This document shows positions 26,221-34,149 of a DNA stretch of 64,000 nucleotides, in pieces. Origin of the DNA: Streptomyces flaveolus (GTDB taxonomy: Bacteria > Actinomycetota > Actinomycetes > Streptomycetales > Streptomycetaceae); NCBI RefSeq assembly GCF_000716535.1, contig NZ_JNWV01000013.1, forward strand, positions 124,001-188,000. Direction: 5' to 3'. Position 1 is the first letter of the stretch; the number at the start of each line of letters is the position of its first letter. The notes below the pieces were generated by a model. It was not told the origin of the DNA. It saw only the letters and a list, made by a program, of their open reading frames with translations, and did no database searches. The position numbers and the translations under genes are program-made.

Positions 26221-26716
26221 TACGTCCCCTGTTCCTCTGACCCGCGGGACACCTCGCTGGATACCCCGGCCCCGGCCTGGTCCTCGGTGTGCGCGAAGGG
26301 GGTGCGGCGCGGTGATCCGCGTACCGCTCCCACGGCCGGGCGGAGTGAACGTGCGGTGCCGGAAGCGGCGTCGGTATCCGTGGAATACCGGTTCGGATTC
26401 TCGGCGCCACCTTGCTTCAGGAAGAGCCTATGCAGCCCTGTCAAAGTCTGTCAATATCGAGTCAATAAAGTCGGGCGGGTGGTCACCGTGCCCGCTTCGT
26501 CCCCCAGGCATGTTGGTGCCGTGCAGCTAGATGAGCGGGCCGGCGGCGGGTCGCCGGCGGCCCGCCGCACCAGAATCGATGGCACCGCCACCGCGCGGGC
26601 GGCCGTACTCGCGGCCCGCCCGGGATGACGGCCACGGACGCGGGAGGCGGCCGGGACGCCCGCACCGGGATGTCCGGCCGCACGCCGTGGGGCTGAACGG
26701 GAGGAGAACGGACGGA
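26221..26716. other. Divergent regulatory region
   Basis: About 500 bases between the divergent TrmB/LuxR regulator and the cupin-like gene. No gene is supported. It contains a relatively A/T-rich block with TTGAC repeats (26440-26472) and, at its right end, GGGAGGAG upstream of the cupin-like gene. Confidence 0.55.
26440..26472 (-). promoter_or_regulatory. Triple TTGAC repeat, shared with the region before the NB-ARC regulator
   Basis: Read on the minus strand: GACTTTATTGACT, then ATATTGACAGA, then CTTTGACAGGG. The three TTGAC units are spaced 11 and 10 bases, one helical turn. The first two blocks (13 and 11 bases) recur exactly at 56261-56288. Such direct repeats are typical of activator binding sites overlapping -35 regions. 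Confidence 0.6.
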
Positions 26717-27253
26717 ATGGCAGTGCCCGACGGTCAGCTCGACCTGTTCCTGTCGGACGTGGAGCTGTCCCTGTCGGCGTACGGCCGCGGCCAGGTGGTC
26801 GTGGTGTGGCCGCGTGGCGCGGACCTGCTCGTCTCAAGTCTGGCGGACACCGCCGCCGGAACCCCGGTCACCGGCAGCGGTCGCAGGCCCCCTGAGCGGG
26901 CTCTGGCCACCCGGCTGGCGGAGCGCTTCGCCGTGCGGCTCGGCGCACCGGTCACGGCCGCGTGGCGCGCGCTCGCCGGGCAGCCCGGCGGCGGCCGGAC
27001 TCCGGAGGTCGTGTACCGCACGGAGTGGGACACCCTGCTGCTGACCGTGCGGGGCGCCCTGCAACTGGGGGTCGGCCCGTTCGACGTCGACGTGCACATC
27101 CGCCTGCCCGCGGGCCTTGAGCGCACGGGACCGCTGAGCCTGCGTCTCCGTACCGGCGAGGCCGTCTACGCGCCCCGCGGTTTCATGTGCGAGATGTCGG
27201 CTGCCGCGGCGCCGACACTGGTCCTCGAACTGACGCTGACCGGTACCGACTGA
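26717..27253 (+). CDS. Cupin_4/JmjC-like protein, probably lacking metal ligands
   Basis: 178 aa. ATG with GGGAGGAGAAC upstream. The C-terminal half follows the JmjC-type cupin pattern: YRTEWDTLLLTVRGALQLGVGP matches the usual HxD...LQLxGxKxW segment, and LRTGEAVYAPRGFMCEM matches LxPGDVLYLPRGxxH. In both places the metal-binding His residues are missing (Thr-Glu-Trp-Asp, and Met-Cys-Glu), so hydroxylase activity is doubtful. It stands alone between regulators and could be a structural or regulatory relic of a ribosomal-oxygenase-type protein. The fold call is tentative. Confidence 0.6.
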   Translation: MAVPDGQLDLFLSDVELSLSAYGRGQVVVVWPRGADLLVSSLADTAAGTPVTGSGRRPPERALATRLAERFAVRLGAPVTAAWRALAGQPGGGRTPEVVYRTEWDTLLLTVRGALQLGVGPFDVDVHIRLPAGLERTGPLSLRLRTGEAVYAPRGFMCEMSAAAAPTLVLELTLTGTD

Positions 27254-27355
27254 GCCGTGGGCGACCGGTCGGTGCGCGACCCCCAGGGCGGCACATCGTG
27301 AACGGCAGTTCGTTCTCCCCTCGCCTCCGGGACGCCTGCTCGACTCGCCCGGCGG

Positions 27356-27379
27356 TTTGACTGCGATTTTGACTGCGAT
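27356..27379. promoter_or_regulatory. Tandem 12-bp repeat upstream of XRE/TPR regulator 2
   Basis: TTTGACTGCGAT occurs twice in immediate succession (27356-27367 and 27368-27379), about 105 bases before the start codon, followed by AATGAG, which could be a -10 element. Two TTGAC units at 12-base spacing fit an activator or autoregulatory binding site. Confidence 0.6.
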
Positions 27380-27484
27380 AATGAGTGATGTGCTGCACGG
27401 CCGGTCAGTAGCTCCAGTGCCGAGGGCGGCCCGTCCGTCATCACCGGTTCAGCTGCCTTCGGGCTTGGCGAGTGAGGAGTCACA

Positions 27485-28828
27485 GTGACGGAGAACGAGT
27501 CCTTGGGCTCGCGGATCAGGCGCCTCCGTCGAGCAGCGGGACTCTCGCAGGAGGCCCTGGCCCGCCCCGACTTGTCCCCCAGCTACATCTCACTCGTCGA
27601 AGCGGGCAAGCGCATCCCCTCCCAGGAGGTCATCGCGCAACTCGCCGAGCGACTGGGCTGCGACGCCTCCTACCTCTCCGGACCGCTCGCCGAGCCCGAC
27701 ATCGCCGACCTGGGGGTGGAGGTGCAGTACGCGCAGCTGGTCCTGCGCAACGGCGACGCCGAGGCCGCCTTCAACACCCTCACCAACCTGCGCCTCAAGG
27801 TGCCGGCCACAGCCACCGGTCACCGGGACGTCCTCTTCTCCATCGACCTCGGCATAGCCCAGTGCCTGGAGCACAAGGGGAATCTGGAGGAGGCCGCGGT
27901 GCGTTTCGAGGCACTGCGCCAGCGCTGTGCCGAACAGGAGCGGGGGAGGGTGGAGGAACTCAGCGTGGTCATGTCCCTGTGCCGCTGCTACCGCGAGCTG
28001 GGGAACCTGTCCCATGCGATACAGGTGGCCGAGGAGACCCTGGCCGGCGTCGCCGAGCTGCCGCCCACCATCGAGTACCTGGAACTGTTCTCCACGTTAA
28101 TCGGCATCTACTGCGAACGCGGTGACCTGCACCGTGCGGGCTTCCTCGCTTCCCAGGCGATCAGCCACGCCGAGATCATCACCGACCGCAGGGCATTGGG
28201 CGGTGCGTACTGGAACGCCAGCGCGGTCCTGCACCGGCAGGGGCGGTCGAACGAGGCACTGGCACTCATCAAGAAGGCCGTCGCCATCTATGCCGAGGGG
28301 GATGACGAGCGAGCCCTCGCCCGGGTGCGCAACGCGCACGCCACCCTGCTGCTGCAATCGGAGGAGGCCAACCCGGAAGCGGCCAAGACCCTGCTCGAAC
28401 AGAGCGCCGCCACTCTGCGGGCCTTGGGCAGCAGCATCGACGTCGCGTACGTCGAGACCGCCATGGCGCGGGCCGATGTGATGCTCGGCCGGCCGGAGAG
28501 CGCGATCGAGCACGCCGAGCGGGCCCTGGACCTACTGGGTCCGGAGCACAGGCTCGAAAGCGCGCGCGTCCACCTCGTCATCGCGACCGCGCACCTGTTG
28601 CGTGACGACCACGAGGCGGTGCAGGCCGCCTACGAGCGCGGCGCCCTGCTGCTCGAAGCCTCGGAGGCCGGGCGCCAGGCTGCCTTCGCCTGGTCCGAGT
28701 TGGCCGAGATCCTGGAGAGGAGCGGGGAGAACGAGCGGGCGGTGTGGGCGTACCGGCAGGGGATGCAGCTACTGGGCCACCGCAGCACTCTCCTGTCCAC
28801 CAGGCACCGGGACATCAAGGGGACCTGA
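27485..28828 (+). CDS. XRE-HTH regulator with TPR repeats, paralogue 2, with TTA codon
   Basis: 447 aa. GTG start. HTH at residues 5-60 (LGSRIRRLRRAAGLSQEALARPDLSPSYISLVEAGKRIPSQEVIAQLAERLGC) and a C-terminal TPR-like array. It is very similar to paralogues 1 and 3 along its whole length. At 28097-28099 it has an in-frame TTA leucine codon (within FSTLIGIYC), where both paralogues use CTG. In Streptomyces TTA is read by the bldA tRNA, so translation of this regulator probably depends on developmental stage. A strong hairpin at 28871-28906 ends the unit. Confidence 0.9.
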   Translation: MTENESLGSRIRRLRRAAGLSQEALARPDLSPSYISLVEAGKRIPSQEVIAQLAERLGCDASYLSGPLAEPDIADLGVEVQYAQLVLRNGDAEAAFNTLTNLRLKVPATATGHRDVLFSIDLGIAQCLEHKGNLEEAAVRFEALRQRCAEQERGRVEELSVVMSLCRCYRELGNLSHAIQVAEETLAGVAELPPTIEYLELFSTLIGIYCERGDLHRAGFLASQAISHAEIITDRRALGGAYWNASAVLHRQGRSNEALALIKKAVAIYAEGDDERALARVRNAHATLLLQSEEANPEAAKTLLEQSAATLRALGSSIDVAYVETAMARADVMLGRPESAIEHAERALDLLGPEHRLESARVHLVIATAHLLRDDHEAVQAAYERGALLLEASEAGRQAAFAWSELAEILERSGENERAVWAYRQGMQLLGHRSTLLSTRHRDIKGT

Positions 28829-28870
28829 GACGTGTCCCCGCGACGAGACGGACGGACGGGGAACGAGAAG

Positions 28871-28906
28871 GCGCAGCGTCCCGGTGCACTTCGTGGGACG
28901 CTGCGC
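28871..28906. terminator. Bidirectional terminator hairpin
   Basis: Perfect 12-bp stem GCGCAGCGTCCC / GGGACGCTGCGC (28871-28882 and 28895-28906) with a 12-base loop, between the convergent regulator and acyl carrier protein genes. Confidence 0.85.
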
Positions 28907-28930
28907 TCGGTCTCGACGACGCCGGTGTCG

Positions 28931-29206
28931 TCAGCCCGACTCCCGTGACTGCGCGAGAGCGTGGATCTTGGCCTCGGTGAACTCTGTGATCAGCTCGATC
29001 GTGCCGAAGTTGCCCGGGTGCAGTTCCTGGTCCCGTACCGTGATGCCGAACGCCTTCTCCAGGTGCACCACCAAGGTGTAAACAGCGAGCGAATCGAGGA
29101 GCCCCGAACTCAGCAGCGGGTAGTCGTCGGTGATTTCCTCCGCCGGTACGGTGCTTGCGGCGGACGTGCTGAGCAGGAATTCGCGCACGCTTGTCTTGAC
29201 GTCCAT
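28931..29206 (-). CDS. Discrete acyl carrier protein
   Basis: 91 aa, acidic and helical. The phosphopantetheine site is Ser39 in SSGLLDSLAV, the normal ACP position, followed by LVVHLEKAFGITV. It would carry an acyl or aminoacyl group as a thioester for a neighbouring adenylating enzyme. It is the last gene of the StrR-like regulator/cupin/ACP operon. Partner assignment among the three adenylating enzymes is not possible from sequence. Confidence 0.88.
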   Translation of the reverse strand: MDVKTSVREFLLSTSAASTVPAEEITDDYPLLSSGLLDSLAVYTLVVHLEKAFGITVRDQELHPGNFGTIELITEFTEAKIHALAQSRESG

Positions 29207-29247
29207 GAGCCCTCTCGGTCGTGTGGTCGTGTGCTGTGAGCGGCGGC

Positions 29248-29679
29248 TCAGGAGTGGGTGACGACCGACATCCGCTCGCTGGAGTCGATGGGCAGGTGCG
29301 GTACGCCGAACGACAGGATCTCGAAGGCCTCGTCGACCTCCGGGTTCGTCTTGACGCCGTGCGCGAACCGCGCGGGGACGTAGACGGTGTCCCCTTCGGT
29401 CATCTCGTAGTCGACGCCGTCGACATGGATGAAGCCGGAGGCCCGCATGACGTAGAGAATGTGCGCGCCGGGATGGGTGTGCAGCTCGAACGCGGATCCG
29501 GGCTGCATGATGATCCGATCGGCTCCGATCTCGATGCCGGAGTCGATCACCTCGCTGACGCCGGGCACTCCCTCGATGCCGTTCAGGGGCGTGCCGTCCG
29601 GCTCCAGCATCTTCAGCGTCGAGTTCGCGAGGATGTTCTGGATGTGACGGGTCGCGTCGAACTCGTGGTGGTGGCTCAC
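29248..29679 (-). CDS. Cupin-domain protein
   Basis: 143 aa. The GTG at 29679 was chosen for the GGAG 7 bases upstream; a longer frame upstream has no support. The cupin core is intact: FELHTHPGAHILYVMRASGFIHVDG gives metal ligands His67, His69 and His73, and DTVYVPARFAHGV gives His107. Small single-cupin proteins act as isomerases, cyclases, dioxygenases or binding proteins. Its place between the regulator and the ACP suggests a biosynthetic tailoring role on a small or carrier-bound substrate. Confidence 0.85.
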   Translation of the reverse strand: MSHHHEFDATRHIQNILANSTLKMLEPDGTPLNGIEGVPGVSEVIDSGIEIGADRIIMQPGSAFELHTHPGAHILYVMRASGFIHVDGVDYEMTEGDTVYVPARFAHGVKTNPEVDEAFEILSFGVPHLPIDSSERMSVVTHS

Positions 29680-29723
29680 TTGTTCTCCAGGAGAGACGGG
29701 TAGGAGGGTGAGGTGAGACGCGC

Positions 29724-30662
29724 TCAGCTCACCTTGCGGTCGGAACACTGCATGAGGTGCTCGGCGAGTTCGCCGAGTTGCTTCCAGCTCTCGGCGTAGC
29801 TGTTCGCGAGCGTGATCACCGCGGGCAGGCAATGCGGGAGGACCGCGGAGATCAGGCTGGCCCAGGGCTGGTCGGTGACCATGGACTGCTGGTGCAGGCC
29901 ACGAAGGAGGCTGCGTCCGGCCTCGGTGTAGCGCAAAGAGGGGTCACGCATCAGCCCGGCCAGGATCTGCTGTGGCTGCTGGTGCGTCGGAAACGCGAGC
30001 AACGTCGACGATCCCGCGGACTCGCCGGTCCGGGACGGTGCTCGACGTGGCTCGGACGATGCGGCCGGCTCGGCGCCCGCGTCCGGCGGGTCCGTCGTCG
30101 GCCGGGAGTCCGGCACGACGTCGCGCGGGGCGCTGATGGCCCGCACTCTGCCGTCGCGTCCCACCCGGGCGCCGAGCTGGGGCAGATCGTCGATGGACCG
30201 GCGCAGTGCGCCGACCGTCTTCCCGGAGAGACCGGCCAACTCGGCGATCGCGCGGTCGGACTTGTCCGGGCAGATCCGCAGCAGCCGCGCCGCCGCCTGC
30301 TTCCGGTCCCGCAGGGTCAGTGGCAGACCGTGCCGGCTGTTGGCGGTCACCGAGCGGATGAACGCTTCGCTCTCGCTGTCGTCCACCACGATGGCGTCGA
30401 TGTCGTTCCGACCGCGCAACTGCGCTGCACGGACCCGGTGCGCGCCGTCTATGACGTGCATCGACCGTCGCACCAGTATCGGCGGCAGTTCGCCGTCGCA
30501 TTCCGCCAGCGACCGGGCGTGGTCCTCGTTCAGGCCGGCCACACGGGGATACCAGGGAGCGGTGCGGAGCGCCGCGATCGGCACACGTGTCACGCGTGGG
30601 GAAGGCGGGTCCGGCTGCGGGACCGGGCCCCCCGCCAGCCGGGTCGAAGACGCGCCGGACAC
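29724..30662 (-). CDS. StrR-like pathway-specific regulator with ParB-type domain
   Basis: 312 aa. The N-terminal ParB/Srx-like domain carries ELPPILVRRSMHVIDGAHRVRAAQLRG and NSRHGLPLTLRDRKQAAARLL, followed by an HTH at about residues 135-160 (SDRAIAELAGLSGKTVGALRRSIDDLPQ). This is the layout of StrR, NovG and related activators of antibiotic clusters, not of chromosome-partitioning ParB. The Pro/Ser-rich linker and helical C-terminus also fit. GTG start with GAGGA upstream. It heads a three-gene operon and is likely the main cluster activator; no exact StrR-consensus site was located by eye. Confidence 0.88.
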   Translation of the reverse strand: MSGASSTRLAGGPVPQPDPPSPRVTRVPIAALRTAPWYPRVAGLNEDHARSLAECDGELPPILVRRSMHVIDGAHRVRAAQLRGRNDIDAIVVDDSESEAFIRSVTANSRHGLPLTLRDRKQAAARLLRICPDKSDRAIAELAGLSGKTVGALRRSIDDLPQLGARVGRDGRVRAISAPRDVVPDSRPTTDPPDAGAEPAASSEPRRAPSRTGESAGSSTLLAFPTHQQPQQILAGLMRDPSLRYTEAGRSLLRGLHQQSMVTDQPWASLISAVLPHCLPAVITLANSYAESWKQLGELAEHLMQCSDRKVS

Positions 30663-30957
30663 GTCAATTCCTCGAAGAGGTGTCCGCAGCCAGGGAGGTG
30701 AGCCGGCGAGGGCGAACCGACGACCGACGCTCCGTGCGGGCGCGGAGGTCAGCGGCAGGCAGGGGGAAACCTCGTTTGTGCATCACAAATCCATTTCTCC
30801 GTGCGTGGGATCGCGGATGTCGCAAGAACTAAATCAGCGGCCGGGGCGCCGGTCACGACCGGCGAGGGGCGGAAAAGCTGCCATGGCAGGTCGTTACCCC
30901 GGCGTCCTTCCTCCGCGGACGCTGGTGTGAGCCCCTCGCTACGGTGAGACTTCACAC
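30663..30957. promoter_or_regulatory. Divergent promoter region with inverted repeat
   Basis: About 300 bases between the StrR-like gene and the HAD gene. It contains TTTGTG-CAT-CACAAA, a perfect 6-bp inverted repeat at 30775-30789 in a locally A/T-richer stretch. It probably holds promoters for both directions. Confidence 0.5.
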
Positions 30958-31620
30958 GTGTCTCAAACCCACGGAAGATCCCGCGTCCCCTTCTCGGCCG
31001 GTCCATTCGTCGTCGGGTTCGACCTCGACCAGACTCTGCTCGACACGCGACCGGCGGTGGCCGCGGCACTGGGCCGGGCCGCCGCGGAACTGGGTGTGCG
31101 GGTCGACGTCGACGCCGCGGTCGCCCGTCTCGGGCCTCCGCTGCACGACCTGCTCGCCGAGCAGTTGCCGGCGGGCGAGGCGCGGCGCTGTGCCGAGCGG
31201 TACCGGCGTGTCTACCCGGTGTACGGGCTCCCTCACGCCCGCTTGCTCCCCGGCGCACGGCAGGCCGTGCGGGCCGTGCACGACAGGGGCGGCCAGGCCA
31301 TCGTCATCACCGGGCAGAGTGAATCGACGGCACGTCACCACCTCAGGCACGAGGGTCTCGGCATCGGTGTCGTGGCGGGCGGGGTGTGGGGAGTGCGCAA
31401 GGCCGAGGTGCTCCGGGCCCGTTCGGCGGACGCCTACGTCGGCGACCATCCCGCGGACATCCAGGCCGCCCACACCGCCGGCGCGCTCGGCGTCGCCGTC
31501 ACCACCGGCGGGCACCGGGCCGGCGACCTCGCCGAGGCGGACGTGGTGCTGTCCACGCTGGAGATGTTCCCCGCCTGGCTGACGGACGCGATCGACACCG
31601 CACGACGCGTCGGACGCTGA
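30958..31620 (+). CDS. HAD-superfamily hydrolase (phosphatase-like)
   Basis: 220 aa, GTG start. HAD motif I is FDLDQTLLDT with Asp22 nucleophile and Asp24; motif II is VITGQSEST; motif III Lys lies in GVRKAEVLRA; motif IV is YVGDHPADIQAA. The helical cap inserted after motif I is typical of phosphoglycolate-phosphatase-type HADs. It probably dephosphorylates a small metabolite. It is followed 42 bases later by the LLM oxidoreductase, likely in one transcript, opposite the StrR-like operon. Confidence 0.88.
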   Translation: MSQTHGRSRVPFSAGPFVVGFDLDQTLLDTRPAVAAALGRAAAELGVRVDVDAAVARLGPPLHDLLAEQLPAGEARRCAERYRRVYPVYGLPHARLLPGARQAVRAVHDRGGQAIVITGQSESTARHHLRHEGLGIGVVAGGVWGVRKAEVLRARSADAYVGDHPADIQAAHTAGALGVAVTTGGHRAGDLAEADVVLSTLEMFPAWLTDAIDTARRVGR

Positions 31621-31662
31621 GGCCGATGGACAGCGGAACAAGCATTTGCTCTGCTGACGCCC

Positions 31663-32625
31663 ATGCAGATCTACGGCGACAACGTGCGATTCGGTATCCA
31701 CTCTGGGCAGCTGCACGGCAGTTACGACGTCTGCGTACGCCTTTGGCGGACGGCGGAACGGCTCGGCTACGACTGGGTCTCGCTCATCGACCACCTGCGC
31801 CCCCACCTCTACGCACCCGACCAGCCCTGTTTCGAGGGGACGACACTGCTCGCCGCGCTGGCGGGGGTCACCAGCCGGATCCGGTGCGCCATCCTCGTCA
31901 CCAGCGCCACCTGGCGTCACCCGGCCGTCACGGCCTCCGTCGCCGCCACCATCGACCACATCTCGGGAGGCCGTCTCGAACTGGGAATGGGCGCCGGCGG
32001 ACCCGACCGCGCCCACGCCCAGTACGGCCTTCCCTTTCCGGCGCCCCGTGAGCGGTTCGAACGGCTCGACGAGGCGTGCCGGATCCTGCGGATGCTGTGG
32101 TCACAGGAGACCAGCACCTTCGACGGACGGCACTTCCAGCTTTCGGACGCCTGCCTGGCCCCCAAGCCGCTCCAGGCGCATCTGCCCCTCGTCATCGGCG
32201 GGGACGGGCTGAAGACCCGCCGGATCGCGGCGGAACACGGTGACATCTGGAACGCGCTCGCGGACACGCCGGAGGGCTACCGGGCCAAGGCGGAAGCCTT
32301 CGACGAGCAGTGCGCCGCGGTGGGCCGCGAGCCCGCGGACGTACGCCGGTCGGTCACCTTCCGTGCCGTGCTGGTGGAGCGCGAGGAGCAGTTGCCCGGC
32401 CGTGCGGCCGAACTTCTCGACGGGGTCCACGACGAGGTCCGGGCCGAATACCTGAGCTTCGGCACCGCCGAGCAGTGCGTCGAGGACCTCAAGCCCTATG
32501 TCGACCTCGGCGTGCGCGACTTCCTGCTCGCGGTGAAGTCACCGATCGACTGGCTCACCGTCGAACTCGTGGCCACTCGCGTCGCCCCGGCCCTGAAGGA
32601 GTACGCGGGGCTCAGTCGACGGTGA
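31663..32625 (+). CDS. LLM-class F420-dependent oxidoreductase
   Basis: 320 aa. Luciferase-like TIM barrel: RFGIHSGQLHGSYDVCVRLWRTAERLGYDWVSLIDHL, then ATIDHISGGRLELGMGAGG and PLVIGGDGLKTRRIAAEHGDIWNA. Members of this group use F420 or FMN to reduce or oxidise metabolites. Its position in the cluster suggests a redox tailoring step. Its last 14 bases overlap the end of the convergent epimerase-like gene. Confidence 0.88.
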   Translation: MQIYGDNVRFGIHSGQLHGSYDVCVRLWRTAERLGYDWVSLIDHLRPHLYAPDQPCFEGTTLLAALAGVTSRIRCAILVTSATWRHPAVTASVAATIDHISGGRLELGMGAGGPDRAHAQYGLPFPAPRERFERLDEACRILRMLWSQETSTFDGRHFQLSDACLAPKPLQAHLPLVIGGDGLKTRRIAAEHGDIWNALADTPEGYRAKAEAFDEQCAAVGREPADVRRSVTFRAVLVEREEQLPGRAAELLDGVHDEVRAEYLSFGTAEQCVEDLKPYVDLGVRDFLLAVKSPIDWLTVELVATRVAPALKEYAGLSRR

Positions 32626-33613
32626 AGTGGTGCGTGGTCCGACTCGTGTAGACGCCGTCCGGGTCCAGCCGGGCGGAGGGGAACTCCGGCCGGTTCGCCG
32701 CGTCCGGCCAGGCCCCGGTCTCCAGACAGAGGCCGGCCCGGCTCCGCGCGTACCGGTCCGCCGAGTACAAACCGATGCCGGGCTGGTCGGTCACCACACG
32801 CATGCGGCGCCCGCTCGTCGGATCGCTCATCTCGGCCGCCCAGGCCGGATCGGAGAGGGTGAAGAAGTTGTCGATCCGCGTCCGGCCGAGCCTGCGGGCG
32901 GTGGTGAAGTCGTACTCGGTGCCGTGGACGGGGGCGGGCCCCGCGACCGGCAGGAACTCGTCGTCGAACGGCAGCATGTGCGTGGCGTTCAGCCGCAGTC
33001 GGTGGTCGTCGATGACACCGCCGTCGCCGGATCCCCCGAGGTTCCAGTACGCGTGGTTGGTGAACCCGACGATCGTGCTGGCGCTCGTCGTCGCCCGGTG
33101 CTCGAAGGTCAGTCGTCCGCCGGCTTCGACGCGGTAGCTCGTCTCCGCCGCCAGGGCGCCGGGATAGCCCTGGTCCCCGTCCGGGCTCAGGTAGCGCAAC
33201 CGCAGGGTGAGCGCGTCCGCGGTCCGTGTCAGTTCGGCGTCCCAGACGACACGGTCGAAGCCGTACGCGCCACCGTGGATGTGGTGGCGGCGGTCGTTGA
33301 GGTCCAACTGGTAGGACCGGCCGTCCAGGGTGAACTTCCCGTAGGCGATGTTCCGGCAGAACCGGCCCACGGTCGCGCCCAGGTACGGGTTGCCGCGGCG
33401 GTCCTCGTAGTCCCGCAGACGGGCGTGGCGCAGGACGACGTTCTCCTGCCGGCCGTGGCGGTCGGGCACGCGCACCTCGACCAGCGTCGCCCCGTACGTC
33501 CAGACCACGATCGCCAGACCGTCCCCGGTGTCCAGCTCGTAGGCGTCCACCGGTCGCGGCCCCTGACCGGGGTGGCCGGCCGTGACACCGACCGATTCCT
33601 TGCGTGCGTGCAC
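32612..33613 (-). CDS. Aldose 1-epimerase (galactose mutarotase)-like protein
   Basis: 333 aa. The GTG at 33613 was chosen because GGAGGA sits 5 bases upstream. Family motifs are present: GATLVEVRVPDR, GRFCRNIAYGKF, the catalytic His113 in HHIHGGAYGFDR, FTNHAYWNL, and a late Glu in CLETGAWPDAAN. It interconverts sugar anomers. A sugar role in the cluster is possible, but no glycosyltransferase was seen, so it may be a neighbour gene or handle a sugar-derived precursor. Confidence 0.88.
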   Translation of the reverse strand: MHARKESVGVTAGHPGQGPRPVDAYELDTGDGLAIVVWTYGATLVEVRVPDRHGRQENVVLRHARLRDYEDRRGNPYLGATVGRFCRNIAYGKFTLDGRSYQLDLNDRRHHIHGGAYGFDRVVWDAELTRTADALTLRLRYLSPDGDQGYPGALAAETSYRVEAGGRLTFEHRATTSASTIVGFTNHAYWNLGGSGDGGVIDDHRLRLNATHMLPFDDEFLPVAGPAPVHGTEYDFTTARRLGRTRIDNFFTLSDPAWAAEMSDPTSGRRMRVVTDQPGIGLYSADRYARSRAGLCLETGAWPDAANRPEFPSARLDPDGVYTSRTTHHFTVD

Positions 33614-34149
33614 CCGATCCTCCGAATCTCGGCTGTTCGTTCCGCCGAGCCATGCTGGTCCAGGCGCCACGGCCCGGCAAATGTGCCGGCGCGGAGGTGG
33701 GAACCGCGGAAATTCCGCAGTTGCGCGCGGAGTTGTCCGCGCCGGCGCCCCGGCGGTGACGCGCACGCGACCGGTGGCCGGCCGCGCCGCTCGCGTCACC
33801 GGACGTCAGGTCAGCGCGCGACCGGTGGGCCGGCGATGGGGCGGACCTGGCGGCGCGGCCGTGGTCCCGGGCCCGCGGGCCTGTGACCGGGCAGCCTCGC
33901 ACACGCCGCCGCAGGTCATGTCACACCTCGCCCGGCTCGGCCCGGCGTCCCCGGGCGCTGCCGACGGGCAGGCACGGCCACGAACTCTGCCCAGGCCCCC
34001 GCGCATCACCGTGTCACGAACCCGGTCCCGCCGCCGGATCGCGGTTCGCCTGGCCTCCCGACCAGCGACAACGCGCCCGCGCTGCGACGGCCGTGGCGCT
34101 TCACGCGGTGGTCGGCCCGCGCGGCCGTCTCTCGATCGGAGCGGGGGTG
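33614..34149. other. Long intergenic region
   Basis: About 540 bases between the divergent epimerase-like and aldehyde dehydrogenase genes. No gene is supported: frames are Arg/Pro/Gly-rich, without ribosome binding sites or family motifs, and no precursor-peptide-like reading frame was seen. It contains one copy of an 18-base element (33706-33723) repeated before the GNAT gene. Confidence 0.6.
33706..33723. promoter_or_regulatory. 18-base repeated element, copy A
   Basis: GCGGAAATTCCGCAGTTG, with an internal GCGGA-AAT-TCCGC hairpin, differs at only two positions from 35541-35558. It lies 93 bases upstream of the epimerase-like start on the other strand and 427 bases upstream of the aldehyde dehydrogenase. 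Confidence 0.5.

Noticed and set aside
29724..30662. Chromosome-partitioning ParB with a nearby origin
   Set aside because: There is no ParA and no parS-like repeats, and the sequence pattern and gene context match StrR/NovG-type cluster activators.
33614..34149. Possible precursor or scaffold peptide for the LanB-like protein in the longest intergenic gap
   Set aside because: Frames here are Arg/Pro/Gly-rich without a leader-core pattern, ribosome binding site or suitable core residues.
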